Source of the DNA: Chinchilla lanigera
Taxonomy: Eukaryota; Chordata; Mammalia; Rodentia; Chinchillidae
Direction of reading: 5' to 3'
NCBI RefSeq assembly: GCF_000276665.1
Contig: NW_004955516.1
Span: 3,291,667-3,355,666, forward strand
DNA: 64,000 nt
Under the pieces are notes generated by a model. It did not search any database, had not been told where the DNA came from, and saw only the letters and a list, made by a program, of their open reading frames with translations. The translations under genes and the position numbers were made by a program. Positions 24,036 to 36,222 of this stretch are shown one piece after another (positions within the stretch are counted from its first letter, which is position 1; the number at the start of each line of letters is the position of its first letter).

Positions 24036-24112
24036 TTGGTACCTGAATAAGCTTCAGCAATGTCAATTCCCTGTTCTTGGTACTGGATTGTGCAGTTATA
24101 TAACTATACAAC

Positions 24113-24512
24113 TGTTACAGTTTGTATCTAGATGTCCCCCCAAAACCTCATGCACTTTGAGATGGGGCTTTTTTGGAGGTAGCTGAATCTAGAATTTGTG
24201 ATTGATTCGTGGTTCAGTACTGGGATTGAGGATGGGTGATGGCTGGATCAGTCCACTGACTGGACTGGCACTGCCTAATCCCAGCAGTATGAATAAAATA
24301 AAAAGGCAGAAAGAGGCTTGTTTCCTGTCTCTCTTGTTGCTTTTGCTGTCTTCTACCACCATGAATCGTTGCCCTTCCACCACACCAGCCTGCCTTAAAG
24401 CCAGCCAATTATGGACTGAAACCTTTACAAACTGTGAGCTAAACAAACCTTTCCTCCTTTAACTTTGGGTGTGGGGTATTTTTTCTCAGCAATGAGAAAA
24501 GTAACTAAGACA
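24113..24512 (+). mobile_element. MaLR solo LTR inside an old L1
   Basis: 400 bp from TGTTACAGTTTG to AACTAAGACA, flanked by ACAAC and ATAAC (4 of 5 match), as expected for a 5-bp duplication. L1 3' UTR text continues on both sides. Confidence 0.8.
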
Positions 24513-24660
24513 ATAACTGTGTTGTAGAGTTAATCAAGATGTTTGCATTTGAGGAGCTGGGTAAAAAGTACTTTAAAATCTCACTGTATATTTCTTTGCA
24601 ACTACCTATGAACCTGTAATTATTTCAACAAAAAATTTTAGAGAAAATTAAAAAGAAAAA

Positions 24661-25300
24661 GGCAGAGTTCACCAGTTTGGATACAAAAATCAAGACTCAA
24701 CTATATGCTTGCTACCTGTAAGAAATTCTTCAAATATAGATATATGTTAAATGTAAAAATATCATGTTTATATTAATCAGAAGAAAACTAGACACACTAT
24801 ATTAAAATCAAGTAAGTTTCAGAACAAAAAAAAAAAAAGACCAGAGATAAAAGAGGATTACTTTATATTGATAAAGGAATCAACTCATAAAAAATATAGA
24901 ATAATCTAAACATTTATCTACCTGATAGGAGAGCTTCAAAACATATTAAGTAAAAACTAATAGAACTTAAGAAGAAAAAAACAAAAGCACAATTACAGCT
25001 CTTTCAGTGACAGTAGAACAGTCAGCAGAGCAGAGAAAACTTGAGAAACACAAGTGACTAAATTGAATAGATATTTCTGCAGAATACATACACCCAACAA
25101 AGACCATAATCCAGAATTTAATTTTTTGAAACATTTCAAACCATATAAAAATGCTATCAGAACAATACTGTATTTAGAAAATCCCACAATATGTAAGTGC
25201 CAATCCTCCAACATACTTCTAAAAAACCAATGGATCAAAACAAATCTCCCATCCAGAAGATGCCTAAGTAAGTTAGGTAGTCTACCCTCTCAAAGAAAGA
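24661..25300 (+). mobile_element. ancient L1 ORF2 fragment
   Basis: Matches the end of the L1 endonuclease region: AAATCAAGACTCAACTATAT, GATTACTTTATATTGATAAA, AATACATACACCCAACAAA-type text, all decayed. Confidence 0.6.
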
Positions 25301-25309
25301 GTATAATTT

Positions 25310-26925
25310 CTTTATGAAAATGGTACTTGACACCATGATCTTTGACTAAAAACCCCATAACCAGTCTAATCATAAGGCAAAAACCATCAGTAATATACGA
25401 ACAGAGGGGTACCTTACAACAAAATGTGTTACCAGTACTCCTCAAAACTAAGATCATCAAAAACAAGGAACATCTGAGAGAATATCAGAGCCAAAGAGAA
25501 GAGAATACAGACACTTAACTAATGTAAAGTAGTATCCTGGATAGAATCCCAGAACAGTAAAATGACATGAGGTGAACTAAGGAAACCTAAGTCAATTACT
25601 AACTTTTAGTAATAAAATATCAACATTGGTTCATTAATAGCAAACATACTAACATAAGATGTTAATAATAATGGAAACAGTAATAAGAACACTCTGTATG
25701 ATTTCTCAATTTTTCTGTAAATCTAAAAGTATTCCAAAAATAGTCTATTTTAAAAATGACACTATACCAAGGAAAATTTCAATCTTCCCTACCCAAAGTA
25801 ATTCCTCCCTTTTAGGATTTGTCAGAATACTTATATCTATTATTCATGAAATAGCTCTCCAATTCTTGCAAGAGTTGCATTATAGCAAAAATCATAAACC
25901 ATTTATCTTTGCAAATTGCCACCTCCCCTTCCACCTTACATAGTCTTTCTGGAGCTCCAGTGGTACAATCAGTTAGCATGCAGTACTTACATATATACAG
26001 CCTTTCCCCTAGTATGCAAGTAAAATTTTAATGGCTAAATCAGGAATCTGAGATGCCTTTCAACTGTGATTTCTTTAAAAATTATTCTAGTTTATTAGTT
26101 CAAACTGTGTACACAAAAACCATGTAGTTATACTAACACAATTAAAATAAGTTTTTACTTAATAAAGCAGCATCTTTCAAACTAGGTCCTTGTGTATTCT
26201 CTGGAATCTCAGAAGTCCTTATGGGAAAATTTTTTATTATATTGTATAATTTAAAGGATAATTTAGAAATATCTGATAAAACATTCTCATGTTGATGAAT
26301 AGCCAAATACCGCCATACAATGCAATGCTAACTCCCACACTTACCTTCACAACTATACTGACACCAACAAAAGCTGTTTTGGATAGCAAATTATACCAAA
26401 ACTAAAAGCCAAATGAGAGACTGTAAAAAATGTAAGAGATTCACACAAATTGTAATAGAGAAAAACTTTAAGATGAACTCAAGCAGCACATAATAGTACT
26501 GCTACATAATGAGATAACTATACACTGCTTTTCACTAGGCGGAGAAATGATCCAAATTCAAAGTGTGTACAGTACAACTGGATGTTTATCTGTTTTTCAC
26601 TTCTCAAAAGTCAAAAACTAGGTAAGTATCCTAAACTGGGAATGTCTTCTCTAGTCTCCGTGGTCCACAATGAACATTAAATACATGTTTAAGAAAGATT
26701 CCCCAGTTCTTTACGGGGGACAAACAGATCAGTTGTCAGTGTCTTCTGGAGTAAAATGATGTTTTTGTGAAAACAGACATTTGTCTCTAACAGCAATTAC
26801 GAACACAATCCAAGGCCATCACTGATGTACATCAGAAGATGTTGACAACAGCAATAAACTGGGCTGGATATCAGAATTGGAGACCCTGTCTCAAAAAACC
26901 AACAGTAATAATAATTTTTTTAAAA
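25310..26925. other. intron stretch, mostly unrecognised
   Basis: Holds only the tRNA-Ile-like half. AT-rich, with no gene-like frame. 26140-26460 may be old repeat. Confidence 0.45.
25954..26000 (+). pseudogene. tRNA-Ile(UAU)-like 5' half
   Basis: GCTCCAGTGGTACAATCAGT then TAGCATGCAGTACTTAC-ATATA follows the 5' half of tRNA-Ile(UAU), with box A text (TGGYRCAATCRGTTAGC) and the start of its intron. No 3' half, no box B and no SINE tail are seen. Confidence 0.5.
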
Positions 26926-26929
26926 AATC

Positions 26930-27145
26930 TATAATGACAGTTGATATAATGATTACCTCTGGTAGAGAGAAGAGAGGCAATAACTGAAGAAGTGCGTCAG
27001 GAATACAACTCCTATTCCATTTCCTGTTCTGGGGTAGCATTCAAAACAACATGTTTACTATGTAATAATTCAATGAACAACACACTTACGATACGTGAAC
27101 TTAAATGTGTCTAAATTACACTTCAATAAAAGAAAGTTTTACTCG
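26930..27145 (+). mobile_element. ancient L1 3' UTR end
   Basis: ATGATTACCTCTGGTAGAGA ... TTCCTGTTCTGGGGTAGCAT ... AATTACACTTCAATAAAAGA is the common 3' end of old L1 copies. Confidence 0.6.
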
Positions 27146-27682
27146 TCACGCAAGAGACTCCTGGTTAAATATGACAATTTGAACTGGGTCTCTGTTCCCT
27201 CCTAGTATCTCTGAAATAAGAGTGAAGGAATTAAATAAAAGCAAACCTTAAGAACAAATAAAAGTATGACAGGTTATATTCTCCAAAATGGGCCACAATA
27301 TCCCACACTTCACACGCTTTTCTGCAGTGAGCTTGCCCCTACTCCACCAAGAGATGCAGTTTCTGCCCCCTCCCCTAGAATCTAAGTGTGCTTATGACTT
27401 CACACACAATGAAGAAGCCATCATGGAAGCAGACACTATAACCCCAGCTTTATCAGTCTCCCTCTAACAAGACTCATCACAGCTGACACCCTAAACATGA
27501 AGCAGAAAGGAGACATTTCTGCTATTCTCTTTTCAAATTCCTGATCCATAGATCCTGTGAACATAATAAACTGATGGTTTGGGGATAGTCCGTTATAACC
27601 CAACAGATAGAGAAATAACAGACTAAGCAAGTCAATAAAATTCTGAAAGAAAAAAAGTAGATAGAATGACTAAGTGCAATGC

Positions 27683-27845
27683 CAGCCATGGCAGTGCATG
27701 CCTGTGATCCCAGCACTCAGAAGGCTGAGGCAGGAGGATTCCCACAAGTTTGAAGCCAACCTGGGCTACATAATGAGTTCACGGCCAGCCTGAACTACAT
27801 AGCAAGACCTTGTTTCAAAAATAATAATAATTAATTAATTAAATG
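27683..27845 (+). mobile_element. B1-type SINE
   Basis: GCCAGCCATGGCAGTGCATG to GACCTTGTTTCAAAA, tail of AAT/AATT units. Confidence 0.9.
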
Positions 27846-28485
27846 ACAACTAATTAGATCTCTAGAACTGCTCTTTCAGACCAAGATACTCCTTTTTTAT
27901 TACCTTCTTCCTTTATTACCTTTCCCCCGACTCCAACAGAAAACAATACATTTAACTCTATAGAGAAATACTAAGTAATAACAGAAACACCAAGCACAGG
28001 TCAGGGGTGAGGAATAGTCCACAATCCAATACAATTTGGCTACCAAAAATTAGCTATCAGGCTTACGCTTCTTACAGCACCTTCTTACAGGGTAGAAATA
28101 ACTGGAATTTCCAGAAAGCCAGTTGTTCAAAAGGCCAAGGGGCCTACACAAAAAGAGCAATCTATCAAGGATGCAGCTAATTCAAAGAAAATAACAAATT
28201 ACCTGATGTGTGTGACCATCTGGGGGCTGTACACTTACGTGAGAAAGGCACAGAACACTGAAACAACGAAGAGCCAATTCATGACTCAAAATAAAATTTG
28301 TACATAAAAATTTTACCAGAGCAAACAGCACTTATTTATATAGTCTTAATCTAAACATTGGTTTAACCTAAGAACGTAACACTAACAAAAGGAAAGAAAT
28401 GTGAATTGGGGGGTTGGGCAGGGACAAAGTTATCTTCCATAGTAAACAAATGTCTAAAACTGAGAAAACTAAGAAATGCCAGCAT

Positions 28486-28573
28486 AGCCCGGGATGTAAC
28501 AGTGGCACAACACCTGCCTGGCAAGCGCAATGTTGTGAGTTCAATTCCCAGTACCAAAAAAAAAAGATTTCTT
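28486..28573 (+). mobile_element. ID SINE
   Basis: Body with a diverged 5' end; duplication AGAAATGCCAGCAT (28472-28485, 28574-28587). Confidence 0.9.
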
Positions 28574-28803
28574 AGAAATGCCAGCATTGGTAATATTAAA
28601 TATAATGATATATATAACAGCTACAAAAATGGAAACTGGATACATTTAGAGAATACAAGTATTATTCTATTTAAAAAAGTAAAATAGAGCTGTATATTGT
28701 ATATTATATAACATCAATATATAACTGTAAATTATATAATATCAATAATGCTGTTACTAACAAAAAAAAGATGAATTTAATTTCAAAAAGAAAAACTATT
28801 CTA

Positions 28804-28972
28804 AGCCAGGCGTGGTGGCAAACGCCTGTAATCTCAGCACTCGGAAGGCTGAGGCAGGAGGATCGCTGCAAGTTCGAAACCAGCCTGGACTACGAAGTGA
28901 GCTCAAGGCCAGCCTGAACTGCATAGCGAGACCCTGTCTCAAAAAGATTTAAAAAAAAAAAGAAAGAAAGAA
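28804..28972 (+). mobile_element. B1-type SINE
   Basis: GCCAGGCGTGGTGGCAAACG to GAGACCCTGTCTCAAAAAG, tail with GAAA units. Confidence 0.92.
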
Positions 28973-29248
28973 AGATTATTTTAAGAGCACGAAGAACATT
29001 GGTTCTATCTCTACAGGCTAAGGGATAGCTTCAGAGAAAGGGAAAGAGAGCCATCATAAGACCCTAAGTGTCCCAAGCCAGAGCAAACTGTGGCACCAAA
29101 CCACTGCCTGACCACTGTCCATAGACTACTGCCACTGAAGCGGGTTACACAGCAGGAAAAAAAAAAACAAAAAAAAATCCTAAAACAAAAATCAAGATAA
29201 AGAAAACAAGGAGGGGACACATAAAAGATTAGGTTTTAAAGTTATATG

Positions 29249-29336
29249 CAGAGGGCCAAGGATGTAGCTCAGTGGCACAGAACCTGCCTGGCAAGCACAA
29301 GGTCCTGAGTTCAATTCCCAGTACCAAAAAAAAAAA
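29249..29336 (+). mobile_element. ID SINE
   Basis: GGATGTAGCTCAGTGGCACA-type body; duplication AAAGTTATATG (29238-29248, 29337-29347). Confidence 0.9.
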
Positions 29337-30926
29337 AAAGTTATATGGAGGCCCAAGTGCTGGGGGAAGAAGAATTTAAATTCTACTTTTGGTTTGGAAG
29401 AAATCAAAGGTTTTTGAGTAGAAAGTTCTCCCTGAGTACAGAAAACGATTCTCTGAAGAGACCAACACCTAGAAATGTTAAGATTTCTGTATGCCCAAGC
29501 CAAGCTAAAGTCAAAGAGAAAAAAAACTCACAGCCACAGATATAGGCATATGTGTGCATATATGTATGCATTTGCCTGTAATTTTTTAAGCAGAGTTTTA
29601 AATTCACTTAAAAATAGCTGGAGTGGAAATGATGATAGATTTAATTTTGTAACAAGGTAAAATACTTTATAGCCATGTCTTAAATGTTACATTGTAAAAA
29701 AAAATACCAGTCAAAATTTATAAAAAACAGAAAGCAAAATGAAACAAAAGAGACTGTCTACTCTCAAATAGCTTAGGATATTTCTGTCCAAATCCTGACT
29801 AAATATTAAGATAAGCAGAGGGTTTTCTGTGACAATACACAACAAGGCATACAGACTTTACATAATTAGTTCAGAAGAGTCACTGAAAAAGAAACAAGAA
29901 AAACAAACAGTAAGAAAAGAAAATGCTGCAGATGGCAGACATCTGAGCTTTCAGAATTACATTATATTCAAATGTCCAGTTTTCAAACAAAAATTTGGAG
30001 ACCTGCTAAGGTCCAGCCATAGAACAAAAGGCAATCAATACAAATTGTCTCAGAATACAAATTGTCCCAGATGATGGACTTATTAATCAAGACTTAAAAG
30101 TCAGCTATTATAGACGTTCAAAGAACTAAAATAAAACAAGTCTAAAGAACATGTCTAAAGAATTCAATTTGTCAAAGAAAATGTCAATAAATGAGATAAA
30201 CCATATTTCACAAGGCCATATAAATAAGAAGCACAATAACTGAAATGACAGCATATCTGATCACACAGAAAGAATACATAAACTTGAAAAGAGACCAATT
30301 GGAACTATTCAGCCAATGAAGAGAAAGCAAAAACAAAGAATAAAAATGGACACAGCATCAGAGACCTGTGAGACACCGTAAAGTATACCAAAAGATGCAT
30401 AATTTAAGAGAGAAAGGACATTTAAAGAAATAATGGTAGCGAACTATACAAAAGAAATTTAAAAAATTAAAACCGAACAGATTAAATTCAAAGAGCTCTA
30501 CATTAAGATGCATTACAGTCAAATTACAGAAAGATATGAGAATCTTCAAAGGAACAAAAAGAAGCAACTTATACAAATAATACTAAAAAGAATAATGCCT
30601 CACTTTTTTATCAAACATGGGCAGAAACCTATAGGATAGCACATTTAAAGTGCTGAAACAACAAAAGTCAACCAATAATTCTATATCCAGCAAAACTATC
30701 CTTAAAAACAAAGGGAAAATTAAGACAAATCTTGTCACGAGCACACATGTACTACAGATATTACAAAAAGGAGTTATTCAGGTTGAAATGAAAGGACACT
30801 AGACAACAACTCAAATCCACAAAAAAAAAAAAAAAAAAAAAAAATAGTGCCAGTAAAGGTAACTCACCCAAGGGTTGTTGTCTGAAATGAGCTCCCCCAA
30901 AATTCATACATTAAAACTTAATCCCC

Positions 30927-31014
30927 TGGGGCTAGGGATTTAGCTCAGTGGCACAGCGCCTGCTTGGCAAACGCAAGGTCATGAGTTCGATTCCTGGTAC
31001 CGGGGGGAAAAAAA
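30927..31014 (+). mobile_element. ID SINE inside a MaLR LTR
   Basis: Complete body; perfect 14-bp duplication AAAACTTAATCCCC (30913-30926, 31015-31028) of LTR sequence. Confidence 0.93.
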
Positions 31015-31118
31015 AAAACTTAATCCCCAATGTGATAGAATTAAGAGACAAGGTGATCAAGTCATTGGGGCAGAACCCTCATGAATGAGGTTTGGGGATG
31101 TAGGTCAGTGCACTTGCC

Positions 31119-31168
31119 TATCAAACACAGACACACACACACACATAACACACACACACACACACACA
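31119..31168 (+). repeat. (CA)n microsatellite
   Basis: CA units interrupted by ATAA, next to an ID relic in a MaLR LTR. Confidence 0.9.
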
Positions 31169-31858
31169 AATAACCTTATAAAACAGGTGAGAGGGATCTG
31201 TAAGTCTGCCCTTCTGCCTTCCACATACAAAGATGGAGCAACAAAGCACCATCATCATGGAAGCAGACACTAAATCTGTTGATACCTCAGATGTTGGGAC
31301 TTCCCAGTCTCTAGAACTATGAGAAATCTCTATTATTTATAAATTGCTGAGTCTATGTTATCTCATCACAGCAGCACAAACTAAGACACCAGGTAAATGT
31401 AAAAGGCCATACAAATGAGTTTTTTGTTTACAAAACTTATTTTCTCCTATGTGATTCAAAAGGCACTCCATAAAGCTATAATTATATCATTCTTTATATA
31501 TTATAAAGATATAACTTAATAGGGCAATAACAGTGAAAAGGAAAAGGGATGGACTAGAGCTATAAAACAGCAAAGCTTTTGTATACTAATGAAATTAAGT
31601 TGCTATTAATCAGAACTGGATTGTTTTACATTATTAGCTAATACTTCCAAGGCAATGAGTTAAAAAGAAATGTGTGGTAAAATTAACAAAAGGTGAATTA
31701 AAATTATTCACTAGAAAAATAACCAAAAAAGGTACACAGGAATAAGTAACAAACACAGAACACACGAAAAACAAATACTAAATGGCATATGTAATTCTTA
31801 TAAGTGGTCACATAAAATATAAATGGATTAAGCACTTACAATTAAAAAGCAAAGACAG

Positions 31859-31948
31859 GGGCTGGGGATTTAGCTTAGCAGCACAGCACCTGCCTGGCAA
31901 GTGCAAGGTCGTTGAGCTCAATTCCCAGTACCGGAGAAAAACCAAAAA
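31859..31948 (+). mobile_element. ID SINE inside L1
   Basis: Complete body; perfect 15-bp duplication AAAAAGCAAAGACAG (31844-31858, 31949-31963). Confidence 0.93.
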
Positions 31949-32233
31949 AAAAAGCAAAGACAGAATGAATTTTTAAAAAGCAGGGCCCAGCTATATACTT
32001 TCTAAAACTGCAACACTTTAGATTCAAGGACAAAAGTAGGTTGAAACTAAAAGGATGTTAAAAAAAAAAGTACCATACAAACAATAACCAAAATACAGCT
32101 GGAGTGGTTATACTAATATCAAACAAATATACTTTAAGACAAAAATTGTTACTAGGGACAAAAAACAGTCTGTAAAGATGGAAGTGTCATTCACGAAGGA
32201 AATGTAATTTAAAAAAAAAAAAAAAAAAAGAAG

Positions 32234-32408
32234 GGCCAGGCGTGATGGCGCACGCCTGTAATCCCAGCACTTGGGAGGCTGAGGTAGGAGGATAGTTGTG
32301 AGTTCGAGACCAGCCTGGGCTACAAAGTGAGCTCAAGGCCAAGGCCAGCCTGAACTACATAGCGAGACCCTGTCTCAAAAAAACAAAAACACACACACAC
32401 ACACACAA
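32234..32408 (+). mobile_element. B1-type SINE with CA-repeat tail
   Basis: GGCCAGGCGTGATGGCGCAC to GAGACCCTGTCTCAAAA, then AC repeats. CAAGGC is doubled at 32335-32346. Confidence 0.92.
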
Positions 32409-32713
32409 AGAGTTCAAAATAGAAACAAAACCTTAATTGAAGAAAAAGATAATTCCAACAACAGACTTCAATACTACACTTTCAATAATCAACAGAAAAC
32501 TAGACAGCATATCATAAAAACAAATGATTCAAAAAGAACTCTACATAAACCTACAAGACCCAAAGCCATCTACAGAACAACCCCCCCCAACAGCAATAGA
32601 ATATATACTTTACTTAAATGCGTATGAATACTGTCCAGGCTGGACCATATGTTATGCTAGGAAACAAGTCTCCATAACTTTCGAAGGATTAAAATTATAA
32701 AGCTATATTCTAT

Positions 32714-32850
32714 AGCTGGGCATGGTAGCACACACTTGTAATCCCAGTACTCAGGAGGCTGAGGCAGGAGGATCACAGTGAGTTCAAGGCCACCCTAAAC
32801 TATATAGTGAGACGCTGTCTCAAAAAAAACAAAAAGCATAAAAAAATAAA
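32714..32850 (+). mobile_element. B1-type SINE, internally shortened
   Basis: TAGCTGGGCATGGTAGCACA to GAGACGCTGTCTCAAAA; lacks the internal duplication. Confidence 0.88.
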
Positions 32851-33026
32851 AACTAAAAGCTATGTTCTCTAACCAAAATGGAATGAAATTATAAATCCAC
32901 TAAAGGAAAAACTTGCAAAAAAATCACACAAGTATATGAATATTGAACAGCACACTTCAAATTATCAAAACATACACAACACTAGACCTTTCTACAACCA
33001 ACATTATGATTCAAAGTATTACACAG

Positions 33027-33682
33027 TGTTATGGTTGATACATTGTGTCAACTTGGGGAATCTAGAGGTTTGGCTAAGAGACTCAGCAGTTTGCCTCTTG
33101 GGGTAAAAAGGACATGCCCTTACCCTTCCGGGATGTTGTTTATTGTGTTAATTTGAAAAGTTTAGAAGGTTAACTATGCAACTCAGAAGGGGTCCAGGGT
33201 GCTTACTTTGTATTCATCCTGAGCCTGTGCAAGAGGCAGGCCTGCAGAGGGTGTGGGTGTGGAAAACCACCCCCACCTCCCCAGAGCGGGTAGACTATAT
33301 AAAAAAGAAATTGAGAAAGGACTGGCTGCTGGTTCTTCAGAAGAGCTCCGGTCTTCGCCTTCAGCTCGGTCGTCTCCTGGCTTCTGGTGCAGACTGTTGG
33401 GCTTCCGTCTGGGACTCTTCAGCCTTCTGGTGTTGGCTCTCCGGCCTTCATCGTATATTCTTCAGCATTCCGTCGCAGACCCATCATCCTTTTGATACGG
33501 ACTTGCAAAGACACTGCAGCGAGCTCCAGGCCCGGGGCTGGGCTCTTCAATCTCCAGCATGCAGACACCCTCTGCAAGCTTCCTCATCCAACTCTGTAGC
33601 TAACCATTATAAGCCAAACTTATAATTCCTTGTACATTTGTTTATCTTATATCTGTTCCTCTAGTAAACCCTAACCAAGACA
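33027..33682 (+). mobile_element. ERVL-type solo LTR with 5-bp duplication
   Basis: 656 bp from TGTTATGGTTGATAC to CCCTAACCAAGACA (TG...CA), flanked by identical CACAG at 33022-33026 and 33683-33687. A TATA-like ACTATATAAAAAAG lies at 33293-33306. It interrupts the L1 at 29.8-33.0 kb. Only the LTR remains; no coding region. Confidence 0.78.
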
Positions 33683-33699
33683 CACAGGAAATAAATTAA

Positions 33700-33868
33700 C
33701 TCTTTTTTTTTTTTTTTTTTTTGGATCTTTTTGAGACAAGGTCTCGCTGTGTTCAGGCTGGTACTGAACTTACTTTGTAGCCTAGTCTGGCCTCGAACTC
33801 ACAGTGATCCTCCTGCCTCAGCCCCCTGAGTACTGGGATTATAGGCATGCACCACCATGCCGAGCTTA
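33700..33868 (-). mobile_element. B1-type SINE
   Basis: Poly(T), TTTTTGAGACAAGGTCTCGC to CACCACCATGCCGAGC. Confidence 0.92.
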
Positions 33869-34334
33869 ACTCATTCTTAATAAAACAAATACCCTAACAA
33901 TCTGTATTTCAGAAGGTTTTTCTCTTTAAAAAAAAAAAAAGAAAAAATCAAGTTTCAAATTCTATATAACAGGTTCAGAAAAATAGCAAAATGGACAATC
34001 TTACAAATTTTCGAGCTGAAATCAAGTATAGAAGATCCCCATTTTAAAATCATACTTTCTCATAGATATATACATTACATTGCTAAATGTATCCACTGCC
34101 TAAGGTGTAATAAGTTTCCTTGCCTATTCACTTGAAATTCATAGGGAAACATCTACATGAAACTTTTGAACCACTGTGTCTAATTGCAGTGCTTTAATAA
34201 TTAATTAGAAGGAAGAGATTTTGTTTTGTTGGCCTTACTATGTACGGCATGAGGAAGAAAATATCATTGTACTGGTATATTTTGGTGTGGATTTTTTGTT
34301 GTTGTCTGGTTGTTCGTTCTTGTTTTATTTTGTC

Positions 34335-34450
34335 TTTTTGGTTTTTTGACACAGGGTCTCACTGTGTAGTCCAGGATGGCCTTGAATTCGTGGCCATCCT
34401 CCTGCCTCAGCCTCCACAGTGCTGGGATTACAGGCATATACCAGCACACC
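34335..34450 (-). mobile_element. B1-type SINE
   Basis: GACACAGGGTCTCACTGTGT ... CTGGGATTACAGGCATATAC. Confidence 0.88.
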
Positions 34451-36074
34451 TTTTGTATATTTTGGTATATTTTGGCATGGGAAACTAAAGAGTAACTGCC
34501 GTCTGATAGCAAACCAGAAAGGCTACCTTTCTAGTGTATAACCCAGTATATCTTCTAGTTTCTTTTACATGTATATACGTGTTCCTTTAAAGAATGAGAA
34601 AGTACTGCATGCTCAAAAGCAAACACTAGTTATTTGAACCTTATACCCAAAATAATACTGCTATGGGTTAAACCTGATAAAAGGGAAGACCTTTATAATT
34701 AGGAGAGTTATGATCACTGATGATTCTGCAAAAATTAAGATTTTCCTATAAATTTGCTGTTTTAACACTTTATTCACACAGCATAAAAGCTTTAGGTAAA
34801 AGTTTTCATAATCTAAACTTGATTTACTATAAAAGTCAATGGAGGATCTCCATTTCCATGAAAATGAACCAGCTTCATTCTTCCCAAGTCTTACCTCTTG
34901 TAACTAAAAAATTCCTGGAAGTAACATAAGAAACAAGTATAAAACACATCTGAAAAGTGTGGGGGGGGGGGAGAGCAGATTTCCTAAAGACCTTAAAACT
35001 GAAGGGATGACGCAGTGAGTTCCCCCTCAATTTTCTTACGGCATCCCGTATTTCTAGCACCAGGTACTCCTTCAGAGATCCTCAACAGTTGAAGAAAAAG
35101 CTGTTCCTAAGAGCCAAAGTGCTAGAGAAAGGAGAGCTTAATAACACAAACCTTTTTAGCAATACCCACCCTACCCTAGCTAAATACCAATGAAAAACAC
35201 ACATACTCACTCACATATGTAAACTCTGCACAGTTTCAGTGGGGATAAACTTAGAGCTAATCTCATACAGGCTTCAGCCCACCACAAAGCAGAAGCTGGT
35301 ACAACACCTTGTTTTCCTTGCCCAGTGGTATTGGCAGGACAGAACAGAGGTAGGGGTGATCTTACCTTTACCCTCAAAAGGTGGCTATAGCAGTCAGAGC
35401 CACTACAAGAGTGGTGTTAGCAGAACAAAAATAGGCCACGGGTCTTCCTCTGCCTCACACCAGAGTGATACTATCCCACAATTCCCCTGCCAAAATAGTA
35501 TAGGTGGGATACTGAGTAGAAAGTTGATTTTCTAGACCCCTAGAAGCTCTACTACCCATGCTGGGTTGGTGGCAAGGGTAAAAGATGAGCTGACCTTCAA
35601 TAAGCCACGACCAGGACACCACCAACACCACCCAGAAGAAAGGAGACTTAAAGCTGTGTGAAGCAGTTACTACAACCCTTCACCACCACCACTCCTACAC
35701 ACACAGGACTGGTATCAATAGGACCCAGCAAGGAACACAATGTGCACCTCTACATCAAAAGTACTGAACAAGGCAGTGTGAGTTGGGATTAGTCAGCATT
35801 CCATCCTCCCCTCCCCAACCCTGTATCAGTGGGAAAGTGAACTTCCATACCCAACCAGCACTGAGACTGAATGAAGCACTCTAAGACAAAGTAGCCCACA
35901 ATCAGCTTCAGCCATTTTCTCATACCAGTGGTATCCATTCCCCCACCTGACATGAGCTGGGGAAATTGGTAAGACCTAGAGTTTCTACCCGACCCTGCAG
36001 CATCAGACTGATGTGCATTAACCTTCCACTTTGTTCTTACTAGAACAGCATAGCCCATCAAGAATTTGATCTTG

Positions 36075-36222
36075 TTGGGCATGTTGGCCTATGCCTGTAA
36101 TCCCAGCACTGGGGAAGCTGAGGCAGGAAGATTGCCGTGAGTTCAAGGCAAGCCTAGGCTACGTAGTGAGTTCAAGGCCAGTCTGAACTATATAGCAAGA
36201 CCCTATCTCAAAAAAAAAAGCA
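36075..36222 (+). mobile_element. B1-type SINE in fossil L1
   Basis: TTGGGCATGTTGGCCTATGC to GACCCTATCTCAAAA. Confidence 0.9.

Larger units (their letters stand above)
22240..24660 (+). mobile_element. ancient L1: 5' leader piece and 3' end, split by LTR and B1
   Basis: 22240-22800 resembles an L1M leader (GGGACTCCAAGACTAGAGG). 22830-24110 and 24513-24660 are the ORF2 end and 3' UTR (GAGAAATGTAAATTAAAATC, CACATTGCCGGTGGAACTAT, GGTTACATGAAACTACACCTG-like, AGCTGGGTAAAAAGTA). A B1 (23470-23612) and a solo MaLR LTR (24113-24512) inserted into it later. Confidence 0.78.
30878..31390 (+). mobile_element. MaLR LTR broken by an ID SINE
   Basis: TGTCTGAAATGAGCTCCCCC, AAAACTTAATCCCC, then (after the ID) AATGTGATAGAATTAAGAG, CAGAACCCTCATGAATG, GGACTTCCCAGTCTCTAGAA, CAGCACAAACTAAGACA. 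A short ID relic and CA repeat lie at 31088-31168. Confidence 0.8.
29830..33020 (+). mobile_element. ancient L1 (leader/ORF1 through ORF2), broken by later insertions
   Basis: 29840-30780 reads as L1M leader/ORF1 (GAATTCAATTTG, AATTCTATATCCAGCAAAAC). 31410-31845, 31965-32225, 32410-32715 and 32860-33020 continue into ORF2 (GGTCACATAAAATATAAATG, ATACAGCTGGAGTGGTTATA). ID, MaLR and B1 copies lie between the pieces. Confidence 0.72.

Noticed and set aside
23929..24111. 60-codon Pro/Leu-rich minus-strand frame
   Set aside because: Product of the G/A-rich simple repeat at 23946-24035.
33176..33625. 149-codon plus-strand frame as a gene
   Set aside because: It lies entirely in the solo LTR at 33027-33682 and its sequence repeats LTR units.
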